NCBI GenBank assembly: GCA_965216905.1
Contig: OZ244213.1
Location: 3,348,001-3,412,000 of the forward strand
Source: G965216905 sp965216905
GTDB taxonomy: Bacteria; Actinomycetota; Acidimicrobiia; Spongiisociales; ZC4RG35
Direction of reading: 5' to 3'
DNA length: 64,000 nt
This document shows positions 33,239 through 42,852 of this stretch, piece by piece (the first letter of the stretch is position 1; every line of letters starts with the position of its first letter). The notes beneath the pieces are model-generated. The model was not told the DNA's origin. It made no database searches and saw nothing but the letters and a program-made list of their open reading frames with translations. The position numbers and the translations under genes are program-made.

Positions 33239-34182
33239 GGCCTCTCTCGTGTCGTCGATGCTACGTCGCCTCCCACCGGATACCCATACCGTCGGGCAAC
33301 CGGTGCGGTGACACCCGTGACGGCGATCCGATCCAGCCGCGATTGGTCGGTCTTCCAGGAGTCATCGTTCCGCAGCGGCACCCGGCCCGTCTTGAAACGG
33401 GACGGGTTACCGCTCACCGTGTGACTCGGGATCAGCTCGACGGACTCATTCGTGAGCGTCGGATGGGCAACCGGTTCCAGTCCGGCAAACCGCGCGATTC
33501 GCTCGGTCTCGGCCACGGGTGCCGCGATCAGGTCCTCGTAGCGCACCCGAAGCAAGGGGTTGCCGGTGCGCTCGAACCCTTCGATCGCCAAGTTCCACAC
33601 ATTCCAGAACACAGCGGTCGAAAGCGGAGGGTGTTGGGTCATCCCACGGTCGACCTTGTCGTCGAGCTGGCGCTTGAAGCGCCGGCGGGAGTGGGCAACT
33701 GCCCGCGGGTCGCGGACCATGTGGACGACGCGGAGATCGATGTCGTCGACGAGAGACAGCAGGTGCATCCACGTGGGCCGCTTCGACGAGTCGACGATCA
33801 CCTGGGTGTCGGCCACGTCGGTGACCGCTCGATACAACGGGCCCACCTCTGCGGCCAGTGGTCGCAACTCGTCGAGGTACCGCCGGCGAAGTCCGGGCAC
33901 GAGCGCATGGAACGACCGGCGGCTCCGCAGGAGTTGCTCCCCCGACCGGATGACGTCCCAATCGACGCCTTCGGGCCAGGCCCGCTCCACCACCTCCGTC
34001 CAGGTGGGGCACTCGTTCAACGGCACGCCGCAGCCACACAGCCGGCCTTGGACGAGGCCGCGCGACCACAGATGCCACACCTCACCGGCGGAGAAGACGC
34101 TCGGGTACCCACCGAGAATCGTGTCGAGGAGCGTCGTGCCGCTTCGATCCGACCCGGCGATCGCCAGTACGCGGGGTTTCAT
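33235..34182 (-). CDS. PAPS-dependent sulfotransferase
   Basis: 315 residues. The 5'-phosphosulfate loop GSDRSGTTLLDTIL lies at the N-terminus and the 3'-phosphate motif VHMVRDPRAVAHSR in the middle; a helix with VDSSKRPTW follows the pattern of carbohydrate sulfotransferases. It would move a sulfate from PAPS to an acceptor, most likely the glycan made by this cluster. A Cys-rich insert (RLCGCGVPLNECPTW) is notable. No membrane segment, so it acts in the cytoplasm. Overlaps its neighbours by 4 nt on both sides. Confidence 0.87.
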   Translation of the reverse strand: MKPRVLAIAGSDRSGTTLLDTILGGYPSVFSAGEVWHLWSRGLVQGRLCGCGVPLNECPTWTEVVERAWPEGVDWDVIRSGEQLLRSRRSFHALVPGLRRRYLDELRPLAAEVGPLYRAVTDVADTQVIVDSSKRPTWMHLLSLVDDIDLRVVHMVRDPRAVAHSRRRFKRQLDDKVDRGMTQHPPLSTAVFWNVWNLAIEGFERTGNPLLRVRYEDLIAAPVAETERIARFAGLEPVAHPTLTNESVELIPSHTVSGNPSRFKTGRVPLRNDDSWKTDQSRLDRIAVTGVTAPVARRYGYPVGGDVASTTRERP

Positions 34183-35099
34183 ACGGAGGCCATCCGCTCG
34201 AGCGATTCAAGCAACGTCGCCTGTGTGGTCGTGAGCATCGGCGGTTCCAGACCCTTCTGCCGTTGCGCCTCGCGGCGTCCATCCAACTTGCTCTGCCAGT
34301 ACTCGATCGCCTCGGGATGATCGCCGACATACCCGCGATCCACGACCCGCCCGATGGCACCGGCGGAGACCCAGTAGTACACGCGGTCGGCTCCGGGTGG
34401 TGCCCACCCGGAGACCTCCCAGTCGAGGAGCGCCGGAATGAGTCCGCGCGAGGTGCGGAGGTTCCAAGGGGCGAAGTCCCCGTGGGCGGGGAGCCAGTGC
34501 TCGGGGGTGCCCTCCGGCCTCGGCAGGCTGACCAACGCCGCCTGCAGCTCCTCGGTCACCTCGGCTCGGGGACATTCCGGCAGCATCCGATGCCGGCCGA
34601 GGTCGAGCGAGGTCAGCACGGCATAGGTCCACCCTTTCGCCTCCCCCACCGAGAGAACCCGTGGGGTGACGAACGAGACCGGGCAGTACTGCTCGAGCCG
34701 GTCGAGGGCGGCGACCTCGTGCGCGACACCCTCGTCGCCGACCGCGCCGATACGAACGACCGCCAGTGGTCGTCCGTCGACGAGCGGCGCGAACAGAAAG
34801 CCACGACGGCCTTCGCGCCGTTCGTAGACGGCCATGTCTTCCCAGCTTCCGATCGTCGCCTCGACGCCGGTGAGAATGCGATCCCAGACCTCGAGATCGA
34901 TCGCCGGCTCCCACCGGCGCCTCGGACCCGGCAGGATGCGCGGTCCGAACAGCTTGACGGCCCACCAGGCGGCGGTGTGGGCCAACTCTGCCCGCCGTGA
35001 CGACGGCGAGCCCATGGCCAGGCCCGAGAGCGCACTCCGGCGATCCCGTACCGGAACCCGCAGCCCGTCCCGTCCCGGCGGAAACACGGCATGACTCAC
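34179..35099 (-). CDS. APH/choline-kinase-fold phosphotransferase
   Basis: 306 residues. The kinase-fold signature is clear near the C-terminus: PAHGDFAPWNLRTS (Brenner motif with catalytic Asp) followed by ALLDWEVSGWAPPGAD (metal-binding DxE/D). The N-terminal lobe is weakly conserved. The GTG start at 35099 overlaps the flippase stop (GTGA). Placement inside a glycan operon suggests it phosphorylates a sugar, lipid-linked intermediate or a small substituent such as choline or ethanolamine; antibiotic resistance is unlikely. Substrate is not determinable from sequence. Confidence 0.8.
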   Translation of the reverse strand: MSHAVFPPGRDGLRVPVRDRRSALSGLAMGSPSSRRAELAHTAAWWAVKLFGPRILPGPRRRWEPAIDLEVWDRILTGVEATIGSWEDMAVYERREGRRGFLFAPLVDGRPLAVVRIGAVGDEGVAHEVAALDRLEQYCPVSFVTPRVLSVGEAKGWTYAVLTSLDLGRHRMLPECPRAEVTEELQAALVSLPRPEGTPEHWLPAHGDFAPWNLRTSRGLIPALLDWEVSGWAPPGADRVYYWVSAGAIGRVVDRGYVGDHPEAIEYWQSKLDGRREAQRQKGLEPPMLTTTQATLLESLERMASV

Positions 35100-36409
35100 G
35101 TGTTCACCTCCACGGGATGAGCGTCCCGGCGGTAGTGGACCGCCAGCGGTCGCCGGTACAACCCGAGCCGGACACTCCCGAGGGCGGCCATCGACAGTGG
35201 TCTGGCCGCGGGGCCGAGCCAGCTGCCCCCGATGGCGGCGATTCCGCTGCCCACCACCAGCTGGGCGGCATTCGACCACAGCTCCGACCGGAACAGCGAG
35301 GACTCCCGATCCGCCCCGATCAACTCGAGCCGCGACGGGAAGGCTCCCCCGTTGGCGATGTTGGCGACGATGGTGACGAGCACCAGACCGGGGATCACGT
35401 ATGCCTTGTCGGCCAGCGACATCAGCGGACTGAAGTCCCACGGGAATCCGGCGACCATGGCGTACACCACGGCACCGACACCGAGCACGGTCCAAAACGT
35501 CTTCGAGGTCGCGGCGGCGGCGGCTCGGTTGCGATCACGGGCCGCCGCCATCGAGTCCGGCCCGAGGACGGCTCGCAACCCGACGGCGGCCACCAGGACG
35601 GGCTGGGCGATGGTGCGAGCGGCCTCGGCGTACCCGAGCGCCACCTCGCCGGCCAGCGCCAGGATGATCGATGACACCAAGAGGTTGTTCCCGGTCGAGA
35701 CGATGCCGGTGCTGGCGAGCCACCGTCCCGAACGGGAGAGGCGCGCCATTCGCAGCTCCGAGGCGAGCATCTCCATCTCCGATTCCGTCAAGGAGCCCGA
35801 CTCGCCGAGCCGGGAGGCCGCTCGCACGGCGAACGCCGACGAAACGACGTTGGCGATACCCAGCGCTCCGAACGCCACCCAGGCCGGGTCGACGGATGCC
35901 GCCGAGAGAAGCGACAGCCCCGCTACCACACCCGCTGCCTGAATGGCCGACGTCGCCACTGCGTTCCACGAGCGTCCGGCGAGATGGAGCAGCCGTCGCA
36001 GGTGGTCCTGGATGGGAGATATGACTGCGGTCAACCCTGCCGAGATCGCCAGGCCCTGGACGACGGCGGGCTCGGCGCCCCGAGCGGCGACGACCAGTGC
36101 GGGGATGATCATCACCACTCCCCCGGCGAGCGCGGCCGGTAGTCCTGCGCCGACCGAGCGTCGCACCGCCAGCGAACGGCGATCGGTCACCAACCCGAGC
36201 ACCACCTTCTCGCCGGGGACATACGCGACGTTCGTCGAGATCGCGGTCGAGAGCCCGAACGCCGCCATGAACAGGGCGTAGAACCCCAGCGTCGAACGAT
36301 CGAAGGCGCCGATGGCAAAGAGACCCATGAGAAACGTGGCGCCGGACGCCAGCGCGGCGTCGACCAGTCCGGCCGGAACCCGTCGCCGTTGGGTGGCGGT
36401 CTGGCTCAT
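35096..36409 (-). CDS. Polysaccharide flippase, Wzx/MATE-like
   Basis: 437 residues with about 12 hydrophobic segments, the layout of the MOP flippase superfamily. The first helices (VDAALASGATFLMGLFAIGA, LGFYALFMAAFGLSTAIST) and late helices fit Wzx-type lipid-linked oligosaccharide exporters. The start is ATG 36409, whose first bases overlap the stop of the discoidin/LamG gene (ATGA). It is probably the flippase for the repeat unit made by the initiating transferase and the GT4/WecG enzymes in this cluster. Confidence 0.78.
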   Translation of the reverse strand: MSQTATQRRRVPAGLVDAALASGATFLMGLFAIGAFDRSTLGFYALFMAAFGLSTAISTNVAYVPGEKVVLGLVTDRRSLAVRRSVGAGLPAALAGGVVMIIPALVVAARGAEPAVVQGLAISAGLTAVISPIQDHLRRLLHLAGRSWNAVATSAIQAAGVVAGLSLLSAASVDPAWVAFGALGIANVVSSAFAVRAASRLGESGSLTESEMEMLASELRMARLSRSGRWLASTGIVSTGNNLLVSSIILALAGEVALGYAEAARTIAQPVLVAAVGLRAVLGPDSMAAARDRNRAAAAATSKTFWTVLGVGAVVYAMVAGFPWDFSPLMSLADKAYVIPGLVLVTIVANIANGGAFPSRLELIGADRESSLFRSELWSNAAQLVVGSGIAAIGGSWLGPAARPLSMAALGSVRLGLYRRPLAVHYRRDAHPVEVNT

Positions 36410-39400
36410 CGCCCCGCCTCGTTGTGCCGAGTCACGAGCGCCTGGTCCACGGCGACCGGATACCGGACGACCTCGTCCAACAGACCGTCGTAGAACCAAC
36501 CCTGCCCGGAGCCGGGTCCGTCGTGGAACCTGGTTCCGCCGCGGGCGTATCCGATCGCCGCGAGGCCGCGATCGGGGAACAACCGCCCCACGCCTCGGAC
36601 CGAGCCGATCGACCGGCCATCGAGGTAGGCGGTGACGACTCCCCGTGGTGCGTCGTGAACCAGCACGACGTGATGGAGCCCACCGGTGGTCACGGGCACC
36701 GAGAGGAAAGCGGGTCCGGCCGTCCAGGGAACGTCGAGCGCGGCGTCGGCCGCCGTGTTCCAGGCGCCGGCGTACAGCCTCCCGCCATCGACGTAGACCG
36801 ACATTCCCCGGGCGCGTCCACCCTGCTCGTACAGGACACCTCGGCGATCGACGTTGTCGGCCGAGAACCAGAGTTCCACACTCGAGGCGTCGGAGACCGC
36901 GCCGTCGATGAGGTCGGAGGCCGGGAGGCGGATGCCGTCATCGACGCCATCGAAGCGAACCGCCCGACCCGAGTCCTGGACCGGTGATGGGATACCACGC
37001 TGTGGGTTGCCCACATAGGTTCCGTCTGTCCCCCCGATGAGATCTGCGGCGATGGTCGAAGACATCTCATCGAGCCGCCAGACCACGCCGGCGCCTTCGG
37101 TGGCGGCGAGCTCTCCGACCGATCGCCGGTTGTCGACGACGATCGTGGACATGACGGTGACCTGGTGGCCGTCCGTGTCGGAGACCCGCACCTGAACATC
37201 CAGATCGCCGTCGGGGAGCGCGGTGGTGTCGACATCTCGCGAGAACCGTCCACTCGCGTACGTGGCCGGCAGCCACGACGAGCCCGCGTCGACGGAGATG
37301 TCGACGTCCAGGTTGGTCACGGCGGTCAGGTGGTCGGTGGCCGCCACGACCAGCTGCTGGGTTCCCGTCACCTCGGAGCCGGCCGCAGGAGACACCAACT
37401 CCACGCCGGGTCGAGCATCGGCGATCACGACGTCGTCGACCGCCAGGGTGGCGAAGCGGGCGAGGATGTTGCGCCATTGCTCGTCGATCCGAAGCCCGAT
37501 GACCACCTGGTGCGTCCCGGCACCCAACGTGCCGAGCTCGAACTCGGCGTGCTCCCACCCACCCGCATAGGAACTCCCTCGCGTCTCCAGATAACCACTG
37601 CCTCCCGGATTGCGGGGTTGGCCGTCCACCCAGACGGCGGCGGAGACCCCGTTCATCGTGCGGCCGGTCGTCAGGCGATAGTCGAACTCGATCGAGAGCG
37701 GGGCGGGTTCGGCGAGCACGATCGACGCCTCGAAGCCGGCGGCCTGGTCGTCGTAGGTCACGCCGGGGTCGACATCACCACCGATGCGGGCGACGATGCC
37801 TCCGTCATCGACCGGCATGCCCCCCGGCGAGTACAGCCCGTAGAACCGGCCGCCCGGGTACGGAAGGGGATCATTGTTCGAGCTGTCGCGGGCGGTTGCG
37901 CCCTCCAGATCCTCACGAAAGACGAACGGTCCGAACTCGGTGCCGGCCAGCCACGAGTCGAGATTGGCGTCGATGAAGCTTCGAAAGGCGCCTACGTCGT
38001 CGGGCACCGTCGCGTCCCGGGCGGCCGACGGAGCCGACTGGTTCCCGGCCGGGTCCAACCCAACCACCGTATAGCTGTGACGCCCCGGTGGCTCGTCGAA
38101 GAGCCGCAGCGTGGTCTCCCGGGTCTTGCCGACGATCGCACCATCCCGCCGGACCCCGTAGGAGGCGACGCCCCGGGCATCGGTGGACCCGGACCAGGCG
38201 AGGATGACGTCGTCGCCGGTGAGGGAGGTCGTCGGGCGCCCCGGAGTGGTCGGTGCAGTCGTGTCGGGTGGGCGCGGGCTGGGCGCTCCGAGGCCGGTCG
38301 CGGCGGGCCCGTTCTCTGGACAGAGGCGGCCCAGCGACACGGGATAGGGGCCGCCCGATACCGGATTGATGTCGCCACCCACCCACAAGCAGGCGTCGGC
38401 GCCGCCGTGCAGCGCCCATGGCCCTGCCGAGAGCGTCCAGTCGACGAACTGGGTCGGAAAGGTGTCGACGAAGCGACCGGTGGCGGCGTCGACCGCGAAC
38501 ACTCCGCGCACTCCCCCCTCGAAGATGCGGCCGGTGTGGTCCTCGTCCCAGACATTGGCGCGGCAATGGCACGAGGCGTAGACGCGATCGCCGACCACTT
38601 CGATGTCCTGGACGTCCCCGCCTCCGCCGTTGGTGTAGATCCGATTGACGATCGAGTAGAACGAGCCCGTCGAGTCGGCATCCATCGCCGTCAGGATGTG
38701 TTGGGAGCCACCCACGAAGATCAGATCGTCGTGCACGACGACATCGAACGTCTCGAGGTGCGTCCCCGAGTTGATCGGGTACCTGGGTTGGCCAGGGATC
38801 GGATCCCCGGTCACCAGATCGACCGCCGCGAACGAGAACAGGCTGGTATCTCCATCGACCTGATCGAAGGTCCCCGCCAGATATGCCCGCCCCCGGCCGG
38901 GGTCGACGGCGATGCCGTACCCGCTTCCTCCGGAGACCCTCGGCCGCCAGCCGCTGTCGTGGTCTCCCGTGCCGAGGTCGAAACGCGCCACGTTGTCCGA
39001 GCTTCGGCGCACACCCGACCGGTCACGGACCCCATGGAAGGAACCGATCGCATACAGGTGCCCGCCGGCGATCTCCAGGTTCTTGACCGTGGGTGGCCCC
39101 GGGGCGAAGCGGCGATCGATCGACGTGGTCCACGACGGGTCGACGTGGCCGGTCCGCGGGTCCAACGCCGCCAGGCCGGAGGTGGCGGCATGGTCGTCGA
39201 CGGAGTAGAACTCTCCACCGACGAACAGGCGTGAGCCGTCCGGGGCGGCCTCCAAGGCCAGCACCGCTCCGGTCAGTTGTGGACGGAACCACTCGAGAAT
39301 GGCCCCGGTCTGGGCATCGAGCGCCATGAGATAGGGCTGATCCATCGTGGTTCCGTTGCGACGCTGGACCGGCTTCGAGAAGCGGCCGCCCACGAACAGT

Positions 39401-40083
39401 GTCCGTCCGATCTGCTCGATGGCGAAGATCTCGGCGTCGATATCGACGGTGATCGAACCTTCGATTCCGGTGGCGCCCCAGGTCGGCAGCGGATCCGGAT
39501 CGATCTCGGCGAACTCACCGCTCCCCAATATCTCCACCTCGGCCAGCGACAGGATCCCGCTGCCGTGACGTTGGACGCGGACATATCGGGCGGACCTTCC
39601 GATGTCGAAGACGACCTGCTGGTCGACGCCCCCCAGGTGGACGACTTCGGTCACCCCGGGCTGGTTCCGGGTGGTGGTGAGCGACGGGCTGTTCATGCTC
39701 GAAGAGGACACGAATACCGAGAAGTCGGTCAGGTCGTTCGTGGACGTCGAGTCGATGCCCTCCCACAGCTTGATCTGGGAGATGGCCCGGTCGGAACCGA
39801 GGTCGACCTGCCAGTACTCCTCGTTCCCGGCTTGGGTACGGGCCATGTGTCCCTGCGCGGCGAAACCGGAAACGAGTTGATCGATCGCCAGTTCGGGGCC
39901 GGTCCCGCCGCCGAGGGTCGTGGACTGGCTCGCCGTCGCCCCGGTCGCCAGATTGGCGGGGACGGGCTGGTCGGCCGCGTGAGCGGGCCGGGCGAGCGGG
40001 ATGGAGGAGAGCACGACCGCCACGGACACGGCCAGCAGGCGCGAACGGTGCGCGACATCTGACATGGGTGTCGTTCTGCTCAT
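36406..40083 (-). CDS. Large secreted multidomain protein: discoidin-like, propeller-like, FN3 and LamG domains
   Basis: About 1225 residues. Signal peptide ending LARPAHA. Then an F5/8 type C (discoidin-like) domain (ATGATASQSTTLGGG ... EYWQVDLGSD ... YVRVQRHG), a region of about 400 residues with blades like LFVGGRFSKPV and FVGGEFYSVDDHAA (delta-60/propeller-like), a fibronectin III domain (PGRPTTSLTGDDVILAWSGS), an unassigned beta-rich domain, and a C-terminal LamG-type concanavalin-fold domain (GRAVRFDGVDDGIRLP, SVELWFSADNV). No LPXTG or membrane anchor, so release or carbohydrate binding at the surface is likely. First gene of the glycan operon. Start set at ATG 40083; ATG 40065 and TTG 40092 are alternatives. 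Confidence 0.85.
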   Translation of the reverse strand: MSRTTPMSDVAHRSRLLAVSVAVVLSSIPLARPAHAADQPVPANLATGATASQSTTLGGGTGPELAIDQLVSGFAAQGHMARTQAGNEEYWQVDLGSDRAISQIKLWEGIDSTSTNDLTDFSVFVSSSSMNSPSLTTTRNQPGVTEVVHLGGVDQQVVFDIGRSARYVRVQRHGSGILSLAEVEILGSGEFAEIDPDPLPTWGATGIEGSITVDIDAEIFAIEQIGRTLFVGGRFSKPVQRRNGTTMDQPYLMALDAQTGAILEWFRPQLTGAVLALEAAPDGSRLFVGGEFYSVDDHAATSGLAALDPRTGHVDPSWTTSIDRRFAPGPPTVKNLEIAGGHLYAIGSFHGVRDRSGVRRSSDNVARFDLGTGDHDSGWRPRVSGGSGYGIAVDPGRGRAYLAGTFDQVDGDTSLFSFAAVDLVTGDPIPGQPRYPINSGTHLETFDVVVHDDLIFVGGSQHILTAMDADSTGSFYSIVNRIYTNGGGGDVQDIEVVGDRVYASCHCRANVWDEDHTGRIFEGGVRGVFAVDAATGRFVDTFPTQFVDWTLSAGPWALHGGADACLWVGGDINPVSGGPYPVSLGRLCPENGPAATGLGAPSPRPPDTTAPTTPGRPTTSLTGDDVILAWSGSTDARGVASYGVRRDGAIVGKTRETTLRLFDEPPGRHSYTVVGLDPAGNQSAPSAARDATVPDDVGAFRSFIDANLDSWLAGTEFGPFVFREDLEGATARDSSNNDPLPYPGGRFYGLYSPGGMPVDDGGIVARIGGDVDPGVTYDDQAAGFEASIVLAEPAPLSIEFDYRLTTGRTMNGVSAAVWVDGQPRNPGGSGYLETRGSSYAGGWEHAEFELGTLGAGTHQVVIGLRIDEQWRNILARFATLAVDDVVIADARPGVELVSPAAGSEVTGTQQLVVAATDHLTAVTNLDVDISVDAGSSWLPATYASGRFSRDVDTTALPDGDLDVQVRVSDTDGHQVTVMSTIVVDNRRSVGELAATEGAGVVWRLDEMSSTIAADLIGGTDGTYVGNPQRGIPSPVQDSGRAVRFDGVDDGIRLPASDLIDGAVSDASSVELWFSADNVDRRGVLYEQGGRARGMSVYVDGGRLYAGAWNTAADAALDVPWTAGPAFLSVPVTTGGLHHVVLVHDAPRGVVTAYLDGRSIGSVRGVGRLFPDRGLAAIGYARGGTRFHDGPGSGQGWFYDGLLDEVVRYPVAVDQALVTRHNEAGR

Positions 40084-40450
40084 CCCTTGCAAACCTGCTT
40101 TCGGCCGAAGCGCTGGTGGGCGCTACCGGAGCCACCACCCGGACGAGATGAGCGCCGCACCCGCGAAGTGTCGCCGATGTCCACGCCGAGTGTGATCCCC
40201 CACGAACTCGCCCCGTAACGTCGCATGGAACTGCCATGTGAACGTCCTGGCCATCATGTTATCGACACGGGGTGGTCAATCAACCTCCCGATCCGAACCC
40301 CGAAACGGCTTCGAGAGCCCCTTCACCGGGCGATCGTCAGGTGCTAGGTTGCCGGACCGCCGGGAGCCGATCGGACGTGGGGAGCCATCAGGCGTTTCTC
40401 CACGGATCCGACCTCCCGATCGAAGACTTCAACTCGACCAAGGACGCTGG
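40084..40450. other. Divergent intergenic region
   Basis: About 367 nt between the discoidin/LamG operon (minus) and the propeller-like gene (plus). It contains the candidate plus-strand promoter at 40322-40350. An open frame runs through much of it in phase with the plus-strand gene but has no plausible start signals before 40451. No promoter for the minus-strand operon was picked out with confidence. Confidence 0.45.
40322..40350 (+). promoter_or_regulatory. Candidate promoter of the propeller-like gene
   Basis: TTCACC at 40322-40327 and TAGGTT at 40345-40350, spacer 17 bp. Start near 40357 would give a leader of about 94 nt. Confidence 0.4.
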
Positions 40451-41428
40451 ATGCGACTCTTGATCACCGGCGGCGAACAGCGACGACCACGAGGGCTCAG
40501 CGCTGGACAGAAGCGCTGGTACAAGTACAAGAAGGCCCACCTCATCACGCTCGACACCGAGTCCGGTGCCGCCGAGACGTTGCTCAGCTACGAATCGCCA
40601 CCGGAGGCCACCGCGGCCGACGAGCCCGCCGTCCTGTTCAAGCAGGGCAGCCGTCACGGCGACGAGTTGCTGTTGACCACCCAGACCGAGGTGCTGATCC
40701 TCTCGTACCCATCGTTGGAGCGCACGGGCTACATCTCGCTCCCCAGCTTCCACGACGTTCACCATGTGATCCCGGGATCGGACGACACCCTCCTGGTCGT
40801 GAACACCGGACTCGACCAGCTCATCGAGATCACCAGACAGGGCGACGTCAAACAGCGCTGGAGTGTGCTGGGCGAAGATCCGTGGAACGGGAGATTCGAC
40901 CCCGAGGTCGATTACCGACGTGTCGACACCACCAAGCCGTATCAGGCGCACCCGAACCACGTCTTCAAACTCGGTGAGGAGATCTGGGTCACTCGTTTCG
41001 ACAAGCGCGACGCCATCTCGATCGAGGACCGCAGTCGCCGCATCGACATCGGTGTGGAGCGCGTTCACGACGGGGTCGTCCGCGAGGGACTCGTCTACTT
41101 CACCACCGTGAACGGCAAGATCGCGATCGCCGACACCTCCACCCTCGAGGTGCTCGATGTGATCGACCTTCAAGCGATCGAAGGCGATGGCTCGGCGCTG
41201 GGCTGGTGTCGCGGACTCTGCTTCGAGGGTGACCAGCTCTGGGTCGGGTTCTCGCGCCTGCGGCCGACTGCGATCCGTGAGAACGTCGCCTGGGTGAAGG
41301 ACGGGTTCAAGCGCAGCCATGGCACCCACATCGCTCGCTACGACCTCGGGAAGCGCACGCTGGAACGACGCATCCAGCTCGAGAACGACACCCCGCTGAA
41401 CGCGGTGTTCTCGATCCTCCCGGCGTGA
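40451..41428 (+). CDS. Hypothetical beta-propeller-like protein of the glycan cluster
   Basis: 325 residues; ATG 40451 preceded by AAGGA 6 nt upstream. No signal peptide. Repeated strands of the type DELLLTTQTEVLILSYPSLE, DDTLLVVNTGLDQLIEI, GEEIWVTRFDKRDAISIED and GLVYFTTVNGKIAIADTSTL, each about 45 residues apart, indicate a six- or seven-bladed propeller. A basic N-terminal stretch (GQKRWYKYKKAH) precedes it. Cytoplasmic location and position beside the polymerase suggest a role in glycan assembly, but no catalytic residue can be named. It resembles uncharacterised proteins found with sulfotransferases in polysaccharide loci (memory of family context, not tested). Confidence 0.7.
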   Translation: MRLLITGGEQRRPRGLSAGQKRWYKYKKAHLITLDTESGAAETLLSYESPPEATAADEPAVLFKQGSRHGDELLLTTQTEVLILSYPSLERTGYISLPSFHDVHHVIPGSDDTLLVVNTGLDQLIEITRQGDVKQRWSVLGEDPWNGRFDPEVDYRRVDTTKPYQAHPNHVFKLGEEIWVTRFDKRDAISIEDRSRRIDIGVERVHDGVVREGLVYFTTVNGKIAIADTSTLEVLDVIDLQAIEGDGSALGWCRGLCFEGDQLWVGFSRLRPTAIRENVAWVKDGFKRSHGTHIARYDLGKRTLERRIQLENDTPLNAVFSILPA

Positions 41429-41452
41429 TCCCCGCTCATCGTTCGACCGCCC

Positions 41453-41467
41453 CTCGGCGGAGCCGAG
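41453..41467. terminator. Short hairpin after the propeller-like gene
   Basis: CTCGGC-GGA-GCCGAG, perfect 6-bp stem with a 3-nt loop, 24 nt past the stop and upstream of the polymerase promoter. No T-run. Confidence 0.35.
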
Positions 41468-41499
41468 CGGCCGCGTCGGGCCCAAAACCGCACCGCCGA

Positions 41500-41505
41500 T
41501 AGGAT
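41500..41505 (+). promoter_or_regulatory. -10 box (leaderless) of the polymerase/ligase gene
   Basis: TAGGAT, exactly 6 nt before the ATG at 41512. The gap TTCGCC has no ribosome binding site. Confidence 0.55.
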
Positions 41506-41511
41506 TTCGCC

Positions 41512-42852
41512 ATGACCGAGCTGGCATTGACGATCCTCCTCTGGGGCATCGCCCTCGCCATCTCCAGTCGTGGTCGCCTCCCCGGTCCGCTGCGAAACGT
41601 CTCCGCCGGCCTCGCCCGCGAGCACACGGCCCTCGTGTTCCTCATGTTGGCGATCCATGCTCGGCTCCAGACATCCGGCGGCGGCTCCCCGATGCTCGAG
41701 ACCGGACTGCGGGGCCTGCTGGTGGTCGGCGCCCTCGGAGTCATCTTCCCGGCCGCACGCCGCTCGATCCGCATCTCGGACACCGTCCGTCGCCGCCGCT
41801 TCGCCATTGCGGCGTTTGGCGCGTACGTGGCGGTGGCGGCGCTCAGCGTCGTCTACGCCACCGCGCCGATCCAGACCGTCGGCAAGGTGCTGGAGCTGGG
41901 AACACTCTTCGTCATCGTCTGGCACCTGACCTCGCGCCCCGACGCCTCCGATGCGCTCAAACGAACCCTGGCGCTGGTCATCTATCTGGAGTTCGTACTC
42001 ATCGCCGTGGCGGTGGTGGGTTTCTTCCTCGTCCCGTCGATGTTCGCCGAGACCCTCAGCCGACGCGGATTCTTCGTCAGGGACACCTTGGTTCCGCCGT
42101 ACGCGTCGTCGAACAGCGTGTCGGCTCGCGGTGCGATGATCGCCACCGCGGCCGCCGTACTGTACTTCAAGAACATCGGGCGTCAGCGGGCGCTGTGGGG
42201 GATGGTGGCGGCGATCTCCGCGTTGGCGATCGTGCTGGCGTCCGGGCGCCAGGGCGTGGCGATCCTGGCCATCGGGTTGACGGTGGTGGTGTACCTGGTG
42301 AACCGCCAGGCGTTCTTCTTGTTGGGACTTCCTTCGATGGCCATCGTGGCGTTGCTGGCTTCGGACCAGATCCTCGACATCCTCTCGCGAGATCAGGTCC
42401 AGGGCTCACTGAACACGCTGACCGGGCGGACGGTGTTCTGGAAGGCGGGTTGGGATGCGTTCGTGGTTCGGCCGTGGACCGGCTGGGGGTTCGGCGGCTC
42501 TCGCTACTCGGCGCTGGCCACAATCGGCGCGGAAGAGTTCACCCACCTCCACAACGGGTATCTCGAAGCGGTCGTCGGCGTCGGCCTGCTCGGATTCATT
42601 CCGTTGCTGGTCACGCTCGGTTTCGTCGTCGCGTGGGCGGTCGGTCGGTTGCGCGCCCGCCTCGACCCCGAGTTCGCCATCCTGCTGGTCGGCCTGGTGC
42701 TCCAGAACGCCATCGGGCGAGGTTTCGGGAGCTGGCTGAACTTCAACCTGGTCGTCTTCGCCCTCATGGTCGGCCTCGCCGACGCGGATCGTCCGCTCTC
42801 GAGACGTGCGCCACCGGATCGCCGCCGTCAGCGGCTCGCAACCTCCCGGTAG
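41512..42852 (+). CDS. O-antigen ligase/polymerase-like membrane protein (WaaL/Wzy family)
   Basis: 446 residues with about 11 membrane helices. A large extracytoplasmic loop ends in GWGFGGSRYSALATIGAEEF followed by HLHNGYLEAVVGVGLLGFIP, the signature of the Wzy_C/O-antigen ligase family that joins undecaprenyl-linked glycan units or attaches them to an acceptor. In a cluster with Wzx and Wzz it is most simply the Wzy polymerase. Leaderless start. Its 3' end overlaps the convergent glycosyltransferase gene by 25 nt. Confidence 0.85.
   Translation: MTELALTILLWGIALAISSRGRLPGPLRNVSAGLAREHTALVFLMLAIHARLQTSGGGSPMLETGLRGLLVVGALGVIFPAARRSIRISDTVRRRRFAIAAFGAYVAVAALSVVYATAPIQTVGKVLELGTLFVIVWHLTSRPDASDALKRTLALVIYLEFVLIAVAVVGFFLVPSMFAETLSRRGFFVRDTLVPPYASSNSVSARGAMIATAAAVLYFKNIGRQRALWGMVAAISALAIVLASGRQGVAILAIGLTVVVYLVNRQAFFLLGLPSMAIVALLASDQILDILSRDQVQGSLNTLTGRTVFWKAGWDAFVVRPWTGWGFGGSRYSALATIGAEEFTHLHNGYLEAVVGVGLLGFIPLLVTLGFVVAWAVGRLRARLDPEFAILLVGLVLQNAIGRGFGSWLNFNLVVFALMVGLADADRPLSRRAPPDRRRQRLATSR

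Noticed and set aside
34179..35099. Aminoglycoside resistance kinase
   Set aside because: Only the general APH fold motif is present, and the gene is coupled to glycan genes; resistance is not supported.
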